Assembly: GCA_963756455.1 (NCBI GenBank) | Contig: CAVWNC010000003.1 | Span: 930,001-994,000, forward strand | DNA from: DASQPA01 sp963756455 | Lineage (GTDB): Bacteria; Acidobacteriota; Thermoanaerobaculia; Multivoradales; UBA5704 | DNA length: 64,000 bases | Direction: 5' to 3' | Shown here: positions 23,859-32,643 of the stretch, piece after piece | Layout: every line of letters begins with the position of its first letter | Position numbering within the stretch: position 1 is the stretch's first letter | Position numbers and translations under genes: made by a program | Notes under the pieces: model-generated | What the model was told of the DNA's origin: nothing | Databases searched by the model: none | The model's input: only the letters and a program-made list of their open reading frames with translations

Positions 23859-25484
23859 TCAAGCTGACTCCCCGAACCGCCGCACCGCCTCCGAGCTGCC
23901 GCAGACGTAGACCGCGTCGTCCGCCGCGAACCGGAAACCGGGACCGATCTCGACCAGCACCTCCTCGCCCCGCTCGACCGCCACCACCGAGCAGCCGGTG
24001 CGCTCGCGGAGGGCTAAGTCGGCCGGGGTTTTGCCGTGGAGGGCGGCGGCCGAGACTTTGCGGACTTTGAGCTGGGGGTCGAGCTCGACCGCCTCCTCGC
24101 CGAGGAGCTTCTGGGCGAGCATGCGGCCGGAGACCTGGCTGATCGAGAGGGCGAAGGCGGCGCCGGCGCGGTGGATGCGCTCGACGTTCTCCGCCTGGTT
24201 GACGCGGGCGATCACCGGCACGTGGGGGGCGAGCTGTTTCAAGATGACGGTGGCGAAGAGGGTGGCGCTGTCGCTGTCGAGCGCCAGGATCACCGCCCGC
24301 GCCCCGGTCGCCCCGGCCTCCTCGAGGATTCGCGGATCGAGGACGTCCCCGGCGAGGTCGACCCCCGGGCCGGGGTGGCGGTCGATCACCCGCACCTCCT
24401 CGCCGACGACCGTCAGCAGCTCGACGACCTTCCTCCCCACCTCGCCGAAACCGCCGACGACGAAAGGTCCGGGCGGACCCGGCGGCCGCAGACCGCCGGC
24501 GAGCCCGGTCACCGCCTCGACGCTCGCCTCGCTGCCGACGACGACCAGAACCCCCTCGGGATCGAGGCGGAAGCCGGCACCGAGGCGGGTGCGGAGCTCG
24601 CCGCCCACCCACTCGCCGATCACCGTCGCCCCGGTCCGCGCGGGGAGCGCCGCCTGCTCCAGGGTCTGGCCGGCGAGCGGGCTGCCGGGCTCGATCCGCA
24701 CCTCGGCGACGACGAGGGAACGGCCGAGGGGCTGCACGCCCGCGAGCCCGGGGTTGATCCGGGCGCTCACCCGGGCGGCCAAGGCCGCTCCCAGGATGTG
24801 GCGCGGGGTGAAGACCGCGGTCGCCCCGGCGAGCATCATGGGTTTCCGGTAGAACGGCTCTTCGACGACGGCGAAGACCGGCCCCTTGAACCCGAAGTGC
24901 CGGGCGGCGAGGATGAGCGAGGCGTTCTCGTCGTCCGTGCCGTTCGCGATCACCGCCCGCGCGGTCGCCAGCCGGACCGCCTGGAGCGCCGCGTCGTCGA
25001 GCCCGCGGTGGACGACCCGGTGCCCGGCCTCGACCAGGCGACGGGCCGCCACCTCGTCGTGCTCCAGGAAGACCGTCCGCACCGAGGCGGCAGCAAGCTC
25101 GCTGACGAGGGTCTCGACCGCCGGCCCGTAGCGGTAGACGAGGACGTGTCGCGACAGCGCTCCCACGATCGTCTGCGGCAGGCGGGTCTCGAAGCGCTCT
25201 TCGAGGAACGGGATGAGGAAGAGCGGGAAGATGAGGAAGACGAGGAAGACCCCCAGGAACTGCACGGTGACGACGTAGAGGACCATGACCGGGTGGTTCC
25301 AATGGCTGTCGGCGCCATAGCCGGTCGTCGTCAGGGTCTCGGCGGACCATTCGAGGCTGTCCCAGAAGTTGCGCGGGGTGCCCTCCAGGTAGGCCATCCC
25401 CCGCATGTAGAGGACGGTGCAGAAGACCACCAGCACCGGGAGGGCGAGGAAGAGGAGGAGGAGCCGCTTCTGGGAGCGTTTCAC
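23859..25484 (-). CDS. Potassium channel-like protein with two TrkA (RCK) units
   Basis: Predicted K+ channel with cytoplasmic NAD-binding regulatory domains, about 541 residues. Two N-terminal membrane helices flank the pore loop WSAETLTTTGYGADS, where TTTGYG is the selectivity filter. The first RCK unit starts HVLVYRYGPAVETLVSEL and has FLEHDEVAARRLVEAGH and TAVFTPRHILGAAL. A TrkA-C-like domain follows, then a second RCK (GPFVVGGFGEVGRKVVELLT, VIDRHPGP) and a final TrkA-C (VYVCGSSEAVRRFGES). GTG 25484 is taken as the start because it precedes KRSQKRLLLLFLALP; the ribosome binding site is weak, and the ORF is open to 25574. Confidence 0.88.
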   Translation of the reverse strand: MKRSQKRLLLLFLALPVLVVFCTVLYMRGMAYLEGTPRNFWDSLEWSAETLTTTGYGADSHWNHPVMVLYVVTVQFLGVFLVFLIFPLFLIPFLEERFETRLPQTIVGALSRHVLVYRYGPAVETLVSELAAASVRTVFLEHDEVAARRLVEAGHRVVHRGLDDAALQAVRLATARAVIANGTDDENASLILAARHFGFKGPVFAVVEEPFYRKPMMLAGATAVFTPRHILGAALAARVSARINPGLAGVQPLGRSLVVAEVRIEPGSPLAGQTLEQAALPARTGATVIGEWVGGELRTRLGAGFRLDPEGVLVVVGSEASVEAVTGLAGGLRPPGPPGPFVVGGFGEVGRKVVELLTVVGEEVRVIDRHPGPGVDLAGDVLDPRILEEAGATGARAVILALDSDSATLFATVILKQLAPHVPVIARVNQAENVERIHRAGAAFALSISQVSGRMLAQKLLGEEAVELDPQLKVRKVSAAALHGKTPADLALRERTGCSVVAVERGEEVLVEIGPGFRFAADDAVYVCGSSEAVRRFGESA

Positions 25485-25821
25485 GGAGAGATTGTAGGGC
25501 CGGAGACCCCTACGAGGCTCGCCGGATTTTGAATACCCGCGAAAGATCCGTGGATCGCGATGGAGGTGTAGCAACGCACCGTAAACGTGTATTTTTCGTC
25601 AGATATATGAATTTCTGCGTCGATGGGCGGTACCGAGGGTCCACTCCTACACCCGAATGAAGGTTCAGGGTGTAGCGATGAGCTTCTGGCTGCATGTCAC
25701 GGCGTGTTTAGACACCTTGTCGCGGCTCCGATGTGTATGACTGTGACGTGAAGAGGCGTTTACGACATTGTCAGGGTTCTTCCGATCCGTGGATGCGCAG
25801 GTTTGCCGCCGAGATGTGTAT
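25485..25821. other. Intergenic region without recognisable gene
   Basis: About 340 bp with lower GC than its surroundings. I see no convincing ORF, tRNA or known RNA. It holds one 8-bp hairpin, CTACACCC at 25647-25654 pairing with GGGTGTAG at 25668-25675, without a following T-run. It separates the start of the channel gene from the 3' end of the metallopeptidase gene on the same strand, so a promoter for the channel gene probably lies here. Confidence 0.4.
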
Positions 25822-26181
25822 TCAGTACGGCATGTCGTCCTCTTCGAGGCCAAAATGGTGCCCCAGCTCGTGGACGACGGTGTCGCGGACCTCGCGGATG
25901 ACCTCGCGCCGGTTGGTGCAAGAGCGGAGGATGGGGCCGCGGTAGATCTCCACCCGGTCAGGGAGGGCGAGGTAGGAGGTGCCGCGTTCGGTCTGGGGAA
26001 CTCCCTGGTAGAGGCCGAAGAGCTCGTCCTCGGGGTCCATCTCCAGGGCCTCCAGATCCTCGGGGTCGGGCTCCTCCTCGACGACGACGACGACGTTTTC
26101 GAGCAGCTCGGCGATCTCGTCGGGGAGACCGTCCAGGGCCAGCTCGACCAGGGCCTCGAACTCTTCGGGCGGCACGCGCAT
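25822..26181 (-). CDS. Small zincin-like metallopeptidase-family protein
   Basis: A 119-residue member of the small bacterial zincin family (Zincin_1 type). The active-site motif is VVHELGHHFGLEEDDM near the C-terminus, with HELGHH as the zinc-binding HExxH plus third ligand region. The rest is acidic (VVVVVEEEPDPEDLEAL) and has LPDRVEIYRGPILRSC typical of the family. ATG 26181 begins RVPPEEFEALVELALDGLP, the usual N-terminus; no clear ribosome binding site. The start codons of this gene and the divergent membrane-protein gene are 37 bp apart. Biological substrate of the family is unknown. Confidence 0.85.
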   Translation of the reverse strand: MRVPPEEFEALVELALDGLPDEIAELLENVVVVVEEEPDPEDLEALEMDPEDELFGLYQGVPQTERGTSYLALPDRVEIYRGPILRSCTNRREVIREVRDTVVHELGHHFGLEEDDMPY

Positions 26182-26218
26182 GGCGGAAGCTTGCCATAAT
26201 CCCGCACCGAGCCCCATC

Positions 26219-27760
26219 ATGCCCCGCCTCTTCTCTCGCCGCCTGGCAGCCGTCCTCCTCCTGGCCGCCCTCCACATGCTCGCCTTCGACCGCGGTCTGG
26301 GCGGCGATGGCTGGGCGAGCTTCGCGGCCCTGGAGTCCCTGGTCGACGACTCGGACCTCCACCTGGAGAACAACCTGCGCGGGGTCACGAACGGCATCGT
26401 GCCCACCCCCTCCGGCCACCTCGCCATGCAGTACCCACCCGGCATCCTGCTCCTCGATCTGCCGCCGTTTCTCGCCGGCCGGGCGGCCGATACCGTCCTC
26501 CCCGGACGCTGGCTCGCCCGCGGCGTCGAGCTGCCGCCGGTCGGCCGGGTGCCCCGCCGGGTCTTCCTCGAAGCGGCCGCCATCGTCCTGGCGCGCAACC
26601 TCGCGACCCTCCTCGGACTCTTCTGGCTGGCCCTCGGTCTCCGCCGGCTGGGCTGGAGCGAGGGGATCGTCGCGGCGGCGGTCGCCGCGACCTTCTTCGG
26701 CGGCCCGCTCCTCTTCTACTCCCTGGTGGGGATGACTCATGCCCCGACGTTCGCTCTCGCGAGCCTCCTCTTTTTCCTTCTCGTGCGCTACCGGGAAAAG
26801 GGAAGCCGGCGGCAGGCGCTCGCCGCGGGGGCGGTGCTCGGTCTCTCGGCCCTCGTCCGCTATGGGGCGGTCGGCCTCCTCCCCGCCGCCGCCTGCGCGA
26901 TCCTTGCGGGCGGCAGCCGGCCCCGGGGCGAACGGCTCGGCGGCCTCCGCGCTCTCATCGCCTTCGGAGCGGGCTTCGTCCCGCCGCTCCTCCTGCTGCC
27001 GTTCTACTGGCACGCCGGCTCCGGCACCTGGAGACCGACCGCCTACGGCGGGGACTGGCGGATCACCCTCGCCTCACCCTGGAACGTCCTTCTCTCACCC
27101 CACCATGGGCTCTTCGTCTTCCACCCGGCCCTCCTCCTCGCCGCCCTCGGCCTCGCCTGGGTGGCCGGGAGCGAGCTCATAGGCGCTGGCGCAAGCTTCT
27201 GGGGCGGGCGCGGCCCTCGGGAGGTCTTACTACCGCGAGATGCCCCCCTCCTAACCTCCCCCCTGCCCCAACCACCGCCCGCCCAGGGGGGAGGGACCCG
27301 CCCGCCCCAAAAAAGCAGCTCTGCGTTGGCGCCCATGGGGGTCGAGGCCCACCCCGCACCGGGCATGGGGATCGTCGCCTTTCTCGCCCTCCTCGGCACC
27401 GCCATCCTCTACGGCTGGTGGTCCGAGTGGGCGAATCCAGGCGGCTACGGCCAGCGCTTCCTGACCGATGCCCTGCCTTTCCTCGGACTCGGTTTCGCCC
27501 ATCTCCTGGGAGCATCCGCCCAGCGGGCGAGGAGGGTGGCCCGATTCACGATCTGTGTAGCCACGGCCTTCGGCTATCTCCTGTTCTTCGCCGCCGTCAC
27601 CGGCCTCGTCCGACCCCCCGCTCCCGATCCTTGGCCGCAGAGGCTCGCGGACTACCGAGCGCTCCTCACCTCCCCCCCGGGACCGGCGGAGATCTGGGCG
27701 GGGATGGAGCGGGCTTCGGTGGTTCTGCGGTTGGGGGCGGGAGGGATGCCGCTCAGATAG
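26219..27760 (+). CDS. Polytopic membrane protein, glycosyltransferase-C-like
   Basis: A 513-residue inner-membrane protein with about ten hydrophobic segments (AAVLLLAALHMLAF, ILLLDLPPFL, LATLLGLFWLALGL, FALASLLFFLLV, FGYLLFFAAVTGLV). The first loop has DGWASFAALESLVDDSDL and AMQYPPG, a layout seen in dolichyl-phosphate-mannose-dependent or DUF2029-type transferases, but I cannot name a substrate. An in-frame insertion of some 45 residues (about codons 330-375; TSPLPQPPPAQGGG) comes from a hairpin-forming repeat at 27255-27294. Start ATG 26219 is chosen because hydrophobic sequence follows after a basic PRLFSRR. Confidence 0.7.
   Translation: MPRLFSRRLAAVLLLAALHMLAFDRGLGGDGWASFAALESLVDDSDLHLENNLRGVTNGIVPTPSGHLAMQYPPGILLLDLPPFLAGRAADTVLPGRWLARGVELPPVGRVPRRVFLEAAAIVLARNLATLLGLFWLALGLRRLGWSEGIVAAAVAATFFGGPLLFYSLVGMTHAPTFALASLLFFLLVRYREKGSRRQALAAGAVLGLSALVRYGAVGLLPAAACAILAGGSRPRGERLGGLRALIAFGAGFVPPLLLLPFYWHAGSGTWRPTAYGGDWRITLASPWNVLLSPHHGLFVFHPALLLAALGLAWVAGSELIGAGASFWGGRGPREVLLPRDAPLLTSPLPQPPPAQGGGTRPPQKSSSALAPMGVEAHPAPGMGIVAFLALLGTAILYGWWSEWANPGGYGQRFLTDALPFLGLGFAHLLGASAQRARRVARFTICVATAFGYLLFFAAVTGLVRPPAPDPWPQRLADYRALLTSPPGPAEIWAGMERASVVLRLGAGGMPLR
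27255..27294. repeat. Hairpin repeat inserted in a coding region
   Basis: CCTCCCCCCTG at 27255-27265 pairs perfectly with CAGGGGGGAGG at 27284-27294 across an 18-nt loop. The sequence and the adjacent CCCCCTCCTAAC look like a dispersed palindromic element that has been inserted in frame in the loop between two membrane helices. Host reading frame is preserved. Confidence 0.55.
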
Positions 27761-27770
27761 GCCAGGGATC

Positions 27771-28544
27771 TCACGCTGCCGCGTGGGTACGCTCATACTC
27801 GAGCGCATCTTCAACCGACTCTTCGGCGACTTCGAACCAGCGGGCGACCGCCCGGATCGAGCCTTCGGCCGTGTAGGAGCCGGCGAGGATCGCCGTGGGA
27901 ACCCCTTCCCGGACGATCGGCCGTCCGAAGCTCCTCTTCGGATCGATCAGCACCCGCCTCTCCTTGCCCAGGGGCCACCAGCGCACGAGCTCGTCGAGAT
28001 CGGAGTACTCCAGGGCATCGTAGAGGTGTTCGAGGACGAAGTCGAAGAGGTACTGACCGGTCACCAGATCGAACACCCGGGCCTGCTCTCCGGGCTCGAC
28101 GACCTGCGCGAGGATCGACTTGCCATCGGTCTTGAACTCGACCGAGGAGAGGAGATAGGAGGTCGCGAGCAGCTTTGCGGCGAGCCCGATGGTCTTGCGG
28201 ATCGACTGCAGGCTGAGGCCCTCCTGCCGGAATCTGTCGACGAACTGGACCTCGATCAGGTCACGGAAGGTGAGGGTTCGGGAATCTTCGATCGTGGGAA
28301 GCTGCGGCTCCCAGAGCGGCGGCACCCGACGCGACGGGCCCTCCACCCCGGCGCCGGCGCTATACCGGTAGCCCCAGAGCCAGCGCCTGAGGACGGCAGC
28401 AGGAACGTGGCTGATCCGCGAAGCCTCCGGAACGCTGTAGAGGCCGATCCCCAACAGGCTCCGATCCGACCCTGGGGAAACCGGGGAAACGGCGGCCTTC
28501 TCTTGGGGAACTTTCACTCTCAGCTTGGCGCTCGGCGATCTCAC
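27771..28544 (-). CDS. DUF433-domain protein with MerR-like N-terminal helix-turn-helix
   Basis: A 257-residue protein. Its N-terminal domain LLGIGLYSVPEASRISHVPAAVLRRWLWGY (core SVPEASRISHVPAAVLRRW) is a MerR-like helix-turn-helix, a central part LTFRDLIEVQFVDRFRQEGLS and LQSIRKTIGLAAKLL follows, and the C-terminus has DPKRSFGRPIVREGVPTAIL then WFEVAEESVEDALEYERT, the DUF433 domain found in VapB-like antitoxins. Proteins of this architecture are usually annotated as DUF433 proteins and may act as antitoxin or regulator; no partner toxin gene is adjacent here. GTG 28544 is tentative; GTG 28517 is a shorter option. Confidence 0.75.
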   Translation of the reverse strand: MRSPSAKLRVKVPQEKAAVSPVSPGSDRSLLGIGLYSVPEASRISHVPAAVLRRWLWGYRYSAGAGVEGPSRRVPPLWEPQLPTIEDSRTLTFRDLIEVQFVDRFRQEGLSLQSIRKTIGLAAKLLATSYLLSSVEFKTDGKSILAQVVEPGEQARVFDLVTGQYLFDFVLEHLYDALEYSDLDELVRWWPLGKERRVLIDPKRSFGRPIVREGVPTAILAGSYTAEGSIRAVARWFEVAEESVEDALEYERTHAAA

Positions 28545-28631
28545 GGCACCCCGGAGGATAGCACAATGGGGGCGTAAGTTAAGCAACAGAAGAAGACCAT
28601 GGAGGCCCGGCACCTGCGCTAGACTCCCCCC

Positions 28632-29018
28632 ATGGGTGGCGTGCGGCTCGACAAGTGGCTCCAGGTGGCGCGGATGTTCAAGACGCGCACCCAGGCGACG
28701 CATGCGTGCGAGCTCGGGCGGGTGCAGGTGAACGGGATGTCCGCCAAGCCGCACAAGCTGCTCTCGGTGGGCGACAAGGTCGAGCTCGCCCAGGGCGACT
28801 GGGAGCGAGTCCTGATCGTCCGGGAGCTGCAGGACCGGCCGGTGGCGAAGGCCCTCGCTCCCCTTCTCTATGAGGATTTGAGCCCTCCCAGACCGGTTCC
28901 CGATCCCATGGCGCGCCTGATGCGCCGGCCGCCGGTCCAGCGCGAGGCCGGCTCCGGCCGGCCGACCAAGAAGGACCGGCGCGAGATCGACCGCTTCGAG
29001 GACGAGGGCGAAGGCTAG
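28632..29018 (+). CDS. S4-domain RNA-binding protein (Hsp15/HslR-like)
   Basis: A 128-residue protein whose first 65 residues form an S4 domain: VRLDKWLQVARMFKTRTQAT, ACELGRVQVNGMSAKPHKLL, VGDKVELAQGDWERVLIV. This matches the heat-shock protein 15 family that binds 50S subunits carrying nascent chains. The C-terminus is basic and probably disordered (RPTKKDRREIDRFED). No strong ribosome binding site precedes the ATG. Divergent from the DUF433 gene; convergent with the SprT-like gene, 15 nt away. Confidence 0.85.
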   Translation: MGGVRLDKWLQVARMFKTRTQATHACELGRVQVNGMSAKPHKLLSVGDKVELAQGDWERVLIVRELQDRPVAKALAPLLYEDLSPPRPVPDPMARLMRRPPVQREAGSGRPTKKDRREIDRFEDEGEG

Positions 29019-29033
29019 GTTTGTAAAGACGCG

Positions 29034-30029
29034 CTACTTCCGACCGCGGGCCTTGAGCAGGTCAGGGAGGTGCTCCTCCACCCACTTCTCGGCCTTCTGG
29101 GTGTGGCGGAAGAGGCGCTCCCGGCGGCGGAACTCGGGGGTGTGGACGTGGCGGCGGCCGTTCTGCATCACGGGTGGGATGGCGGCGTGGAGGAGCTCGT
29201 GATAGACGACCGCCTCGACGACGTAGCGCGGCACGTTCGGCTCGTCGAGCGCGCGGTGGATGCGGATCAGCTTGTCCTCATAGGAGTAGCTGCCGAGCTG
29301 GATGGTGCTCTTCCGGGCGCGGCCCCGGCAGGTCTGGGCGGCGCCACCGCCCCCCTTCCCCCAGGTGATGTCGGCCTTCAGCTTCCCCTCGAAGTAGCGC
29401 TCGTTCAAATCGTCGCGCAGCTCCCGGAGGTCGAGCGAATCGCCCACCGGTTGGAGGCCGAGCCGGCGGCGGGCCGCCGTCCGGATCGGGCCGCGATGGC
29501 GGGAGAAGTGGTCGCGGAGCACGACCAGGGCCTCGCGCGCCCGGTCGCTCCCCCGGCGGCTCTCGACGAAGGTCGCGACCGCCTGGAGCACCGCGTCCGG
29601 CGCGCCGAGGAAGGAGCGGTGGATGCGGAGGGTGAGGCGGGAGTCGTCGCGCGGCCGGACGGGCTGGACCGAGAGGATGGTGCGCCGGTTGTCGGTCAGC
29701 ACCACCGCCTGGAGTCGCCCCCGGGTGAGCCGGGAGAGCCGGCGCAGGAGAGCCTCGGGGGTCGCCGCCACCGTGGCGGACGTCGTCGCGCCAGGAGGGA
29801 TGGCCGGGGGGGGTACGGGAACGGGCCGGGAGATCGGACGGGGGTGGCCACGCTGGGGGAGGGTGTCGTCGCGGCCGAACAGCTCGAGCTGGAGCGGGCG
29901 GCGGGCATTGCCGCCCAGGCCGGCCGCACCGCGGCGTTCCTCTCGTCCCTCCGACGCACGCCGGGGTGGGGCGGGAACGGGGCGAGCCAGGGTCCGCTGT
30001 CTTGCCGGCACGAATACCTCCGGTTCCAT
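29034..30029 (-). CDS. SprT-like zincin metallopeptidase-domain protein
   Basis: A 331-residue protein with a C-terminal SprT/WSS1-like zincin domain: LNERYFEGKLKADITWG, IQLGSYSYEDKLIRIHRALD, then YHELLHAAIPPVMQNGRRHVH, where HELLH is the zinc motif and a downstream His is the third ligand, and PEFRRRERLFRHTQKAEKWV. The middle part has LRIHRSFLGAPDAVLQAVATFVESRRG, also seen in homologues. The N-terminal 100 residues are basic and disordered. ATG 30029 with AGGGG 8 nt upstream is preferred; the frame is open to GTG 30083. Function unknown; DNA-protein crosslink proteolysis would be by analogy only. Confidence 0.78.
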   Translation of the reverse strand: MEPEVFVPARQRTLARPVPAPPRRASEGREERRGAAGLGGNARRPLQLELFGRDDTLPQRGHPRPISRPVPVPPPAIPPGATTSATVAATPEALLRRLSRLTRGRLQAVVLTDNRRTILSVQPVRPRDDSRLTLRIHRSFLGAPDAVLQAVATFVESRRGSDRAREALVVLRDHFSRHRGPIRTAARRRLGLQPVGDSLDLRELRDDLNERYFEGKLKADITWGKGGGGAAQTCRGRARKSTIQLGSYSYEDKLIRIHRALDEPNVPRYVVEAVVYHELLHAAIPPVMQNGRRHVHTPEFRRRERLFRHTQKAEKWVEEHLPDLLKARGRK

Positions 30030-30133
30030 GGACGGGACCCCTGCGCCCAGCTTGCCGGAGGGCTTCTCCGGGGCCGTCCCCACTGAGAGAAATTGAACTG
30101 TAGCACAGCCCCAAGGCCGTTCGAGCCTGCGCT

Positions 30134-31135
30134 TCAGGCGATCTTGAGACGTTCCCCCACGGCGAGGACATGGACCCCTCCCGGGTCCTTCCCGACACCC
30201 CGTCCCGGGTCCTCCCCGGCGCGGTCGACCTCCTCCCGCAGGACCCGGGGAGCGAGGTCGACCGGCTCGTCGGTCAGGTCGAACGCCCCCCAGTGCATGC
30301 CCACCATGTGCCGCGCCCCGAGATCTTGGAAGGCGCGGAGAGCCTCCGCCGGGTTCATGTGCTGGGGACGCATGAACCAGCGCGGCTCATAGGCGCCGAT
30401 CGGCAGCAGGGCGACGTCGATCGGACCGAAGCGGCGTCCGATCTCGCGGAAGCCGTGGAAATAGCCGCTGTCGCCCGCGAAGTAGTAGCTGCGCTCGCCG
30501 CCGGTCAGGAGCCAGGAGCACCAGAGGGAAGCGTTCCGGCCGACGTCCAGCCGGTTCGACCAGTGCTGGGCGGGGAGGCAGGTGACGGTGAAGCGGCCGT
30601 GCGGGGCGCTCTGCCACCAGTCGAGCTCGACGACCTCCAGGTCCGCGCTCTTGCGGCGTCCCTTAAACCACGGGCGGACCCCCAGCGGCACGAACCAGCG
30701 GACGCTCTTCGGCAGCCGGTCGACCGTCCAGGTGTCCAGGTGGTCGTAGTGGTTGTGGGAGAGGAGGGCGCAGGCGGCGGGCGGCACCGCCTGGAGCGGG
30801 ATGCCGGGCGGGGACTTGCGGGGCGGCAGGAGAGCCCGCGGCCCCCAGTGGGGATCGGTGACGAAGACCTCGCCGCCATCCTGGATGGCGAAGGTCGAAT
30901 GTCCCACCCAGGTGACGGAGGGAGGCTCGATCTCCCCCGGGAACCCGCCGCCCGACGCCAGATAGGCCCCGTCGTTCGCGACCACCGGGATGTGGAGCGG
31001 CTGGCGCTTGTCGTAGGGGTTCTTCCGCAGCTTCCAGCGCAGGACGTCGAGGAAGCTGGTCGTCATCGGCGCCCACGGGTTAAAGAACTTGCCCGGTGCG
31101 CCGTGGGGAGCGTAGAGGAGGGCAGGATCTTCCAT
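30134..31135 (-). CDS. Metallo-beta-lactamase-fold hydrolase (UlaG/NAPE-PLD-like)
   Basis: A 333-residue MBL-fold enzyme. Motifs: SVTWVGHSTFAIQDGGEVFVTDPHWG (core WVGHSTF), ALLSHNHYDHLD (the HxHxDH metal site), LPAQHWSNRLDVGRNASLW, YFAGDSGYFHGFREIG (metal-binding Asp) and MHWGAFDLTDEP (last His). This layout matches the L-ascorbate-6-phosphate lactonase/NAPE-phospholipase D-like group. The C-terminal tail contains a short repeat-like stretch (EDPGRGVGKDPGG). No signal peptide. Substrate not predictable. Confidence 0.88.
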   Translation of the reverse strand: MEDPALLYAPHGAPGKFFNPWAPMTTSFLDVLRWKLRKNPYDKRQPLHIPVVANDGAYLASGGGFPGEIEPPSVTWVGHSTFAIQDGGEVFVTDPHWGPRALLPPRKSPPGIPLQAVPPAACALLSHNHYDHLDTWTVDRLPKSVRWFVPLGVRPWFKGRRKSADLEVVELDWWQSAPHGRFTVTCLPAQHWSNRLDVGRNASLWCSWLLTGGERSYYFAGDSGYFHGFREIGRRFGPIDVALLPIGAYEPRWFMRPQHMNPAEALRAFQDLGARHMVGMHWGAFDLTDEPVDLAPRVLREEVDRAGEDPGRGVGKDPGGVHVLAVGERLKIA

Positions 31136-31176
31136 GGGCGAGAGCACTGTAGCAGGCCGGGGCGACAGCGGCCGGC

Positions 31177-32562
31177 CTAGAAGAGATCGCTGTCGCCCCA
31201 GGTGTAGTAGAGATGCCGCATGAAGTCCTCGCCGGGATCGTGCTCGAAGGGGACGTAGACGAGGCCCAGCTCCTGGGGCTCGGGTCGGCGCTCGAAGCCG
31301 AGGGCGGTCACGGTCTCGTCCCACCAGGCGGGGCGGGAGGGGAGCCAGCCCTCGACGAGCCGGGTCTCCAGGTGCTCGGGGAGGGCGAGCACGTGGGCGA
31401 GGAGGTGATGCAGCCGCTGGCGGTAGCGGGGATCGACCAGGGCATCCCCCCAGACCAGGCGGTCGCCCTTCTGCCGAAAGACGCTCCAGCCGACGAGACG
31501 GCCGAAGCGGAAGAGGGCGTAGGTGAAGTACTCGCTGCCCGGGCAGGTGGCGTAGCGCCATTCGAGATAACGGGCGTCACGCTCGATCAGAAGGCTGTAG
31601 GCGCCGCGAACCCGGGCGAAGAGCTCGTCGAAGCGGGCGTCGAAATGGCGCACCCGCTCGATTCGCCAGCCGAGCTTGCCGAAACCCCTAGGCTGCTTTC
31701 CCCGGAAGGCCTCTTTCAACAGCACCCGGTAGGGGCAGTCCTCCAGCCGCTCGGCGCGCACGAAGCGCATGGAGAAGCGCTGGATGTTTCCGGTGTTGAA
31801 TCCGTAATTGAAGGCGACGCGCCCGGCGCAGTAGTGGGCATAGAAGTGGCGGACGCTTCGGCCGAGGAGGCTCGTGGGTCCGCGCCCCACGTGGCGGAAG
31901 GCGGCGGCGGTCATGGTGTCGCCGATCTGGAGGGCGGCGAAACGCCGGGGCGCTCCCCCCGTCGCATCCACGAAGACGACGGGATAGCCGGCGTAGTGGG
32001 CGACGAGATCGCCGTCGGGGGCGAAGGCCTCGGTGATCCGCAGCTCCCCGTAGGGGTTCTCCCGATACTCCCAGCGCCAGCGTTCGCGGCTCCTCTCGAC
32101 GTGGAAGCTGGTCTGGAAGAGCTGGAGGATGCCCTCCTCGTCTCCCTCTCGGTAGGCGCGGACGACGAAAGGGTCTCTCCGCGCCGCGACGACCGTGCGG
32201 CCCTCCTCCGCGGTCTCCTCCCGGAGGACGACGAAGCCAGCCTCCGCGAGGGCCACCCCGAGCGCCCCAGCCTCACCTGCCGGGGTCGCCGGAACCGCCG
32301 GGAGGATGACGAGGAGCCGGCCCTCCTCGGCGAGGGCGGCCCGGGCGACGGAGAGGGCTGGACCTTCGGGAGGGGAGGGAAGGATGAGGGCGTCGTAGGG
32401 CGGTGTCTCGCGGGAAGGCGTCTCAGGGATCTCCCCGACGGTGACCCGGAGCCCCGCCTCGCCGAGCTCGGCGAAGCCGGCGCCAAGCCCGTCCGGATCG
32501 GGGCCGGCCCAGAGGACGTGGACGGCGCTCGCGGGGAGCAGGGACCTGAGGAGGCGGAGCAT
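31177..32562 (-). CDS. GNAT-domain protein with N-terminal Rossmann-like region
   Basis: A 461-residue protein. Residues 1-120 look like a degenerate nucleotide-binding fold (VHVLWAGPDPDGLGAGFAEL, YDALILPSPPEG, GRLLVILPAVP). From about residue 135 a GNAT acyltransferase begins: FVVRAYREGDEEGILQLFQT, WRWEYRENPYGE, AHYAGYPVVF, ALQIGDTMTAAAFRHVGRG, RVAFNYGFNTGNIQRF. The second half (YLEWRYATCPGSEYFTYALF, GWSVFRQKGDRLVWGDALVD) repeats a GNAT-like pattern. Such proteins often accompany surface polysaccharide genes, and it is divergent from the glycan operon with 81 bp between starts. ATG 32562 has no clear Shine-Dalgarno sequence. Confidence 0.75.
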   Translation of the reverse strand: MLRLLRSLLPASAVHVLWAGPDPDGLGAGFAELGEAGLRVTVGEIPETPSRETPPYDALILPSPPEGPALSVARAALAEEGRLLVILPAVPATPAGEAGALGVALAEAGFVVLREETAEEGRTVVAARRDPFVVRAYREGDEEGILQLFQTSFHVERSRERWRWEYRENPYGELRITEAFAPDGDLVAHYAGYPVVFVDATGGAPRRFAALQIGDTMTAAAFRHVGRGPTSLLGRSVRHFYAHYCAGRVAFNYGFNTGNIQRFSMRFVRAERLEDCPYRVLLKEAFRGKQPRGFGKLGWRIERVRHFDARFDELFARVRGAYSLLIERDARYLEWRYATCPGSEYFTYALFRFGRLVGWSVFRQKGDRLVWGDALVDPRYRQRLHHLLAHVLALPEHLETRLVEGWLPSRPAWWDETVTALGFERRPEPQELGLVYVPFEHDPGEDFMRHLYYTWGDSDLF

Positions 32563-32625
32563 GTTGAAGAACGCCAGCTGGAACGTACGCCCGAGCGGTC
32601 GCCGATTGTACTGTACGCCGCCGCA

Positions 32626-32631
32626 TATAAT
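32626..32631 (+). promoter_or_regulatory. -10 element TATAAT, likely near-leaderless glycan-operon promoter
   Basis: A perfect TATAAT ends 12 nt before the ATG at 32644, so the transcript would start only a few nt from the start codon. The ATG has no Shine-Dalgarno sequence, which fits leaderless initiation. A TTGTAC at 32606-32611 is a poor -35 with short spacing. On the other strand TACAAT (32605-32610) could serve the divergent GNAT gene. Confidence 0.5.
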
Positions 32632-32643
32632 GCCCCCGCCGCC

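Noticed and set aside
25647..25675. Terminator or riboswitch from the CTACACCC/GGGTGTAG hairpin
   Set aside because: Eight-bp stem, 13-nt loop, no T-run and no known riboswitch core; probably chance or a minor structure.
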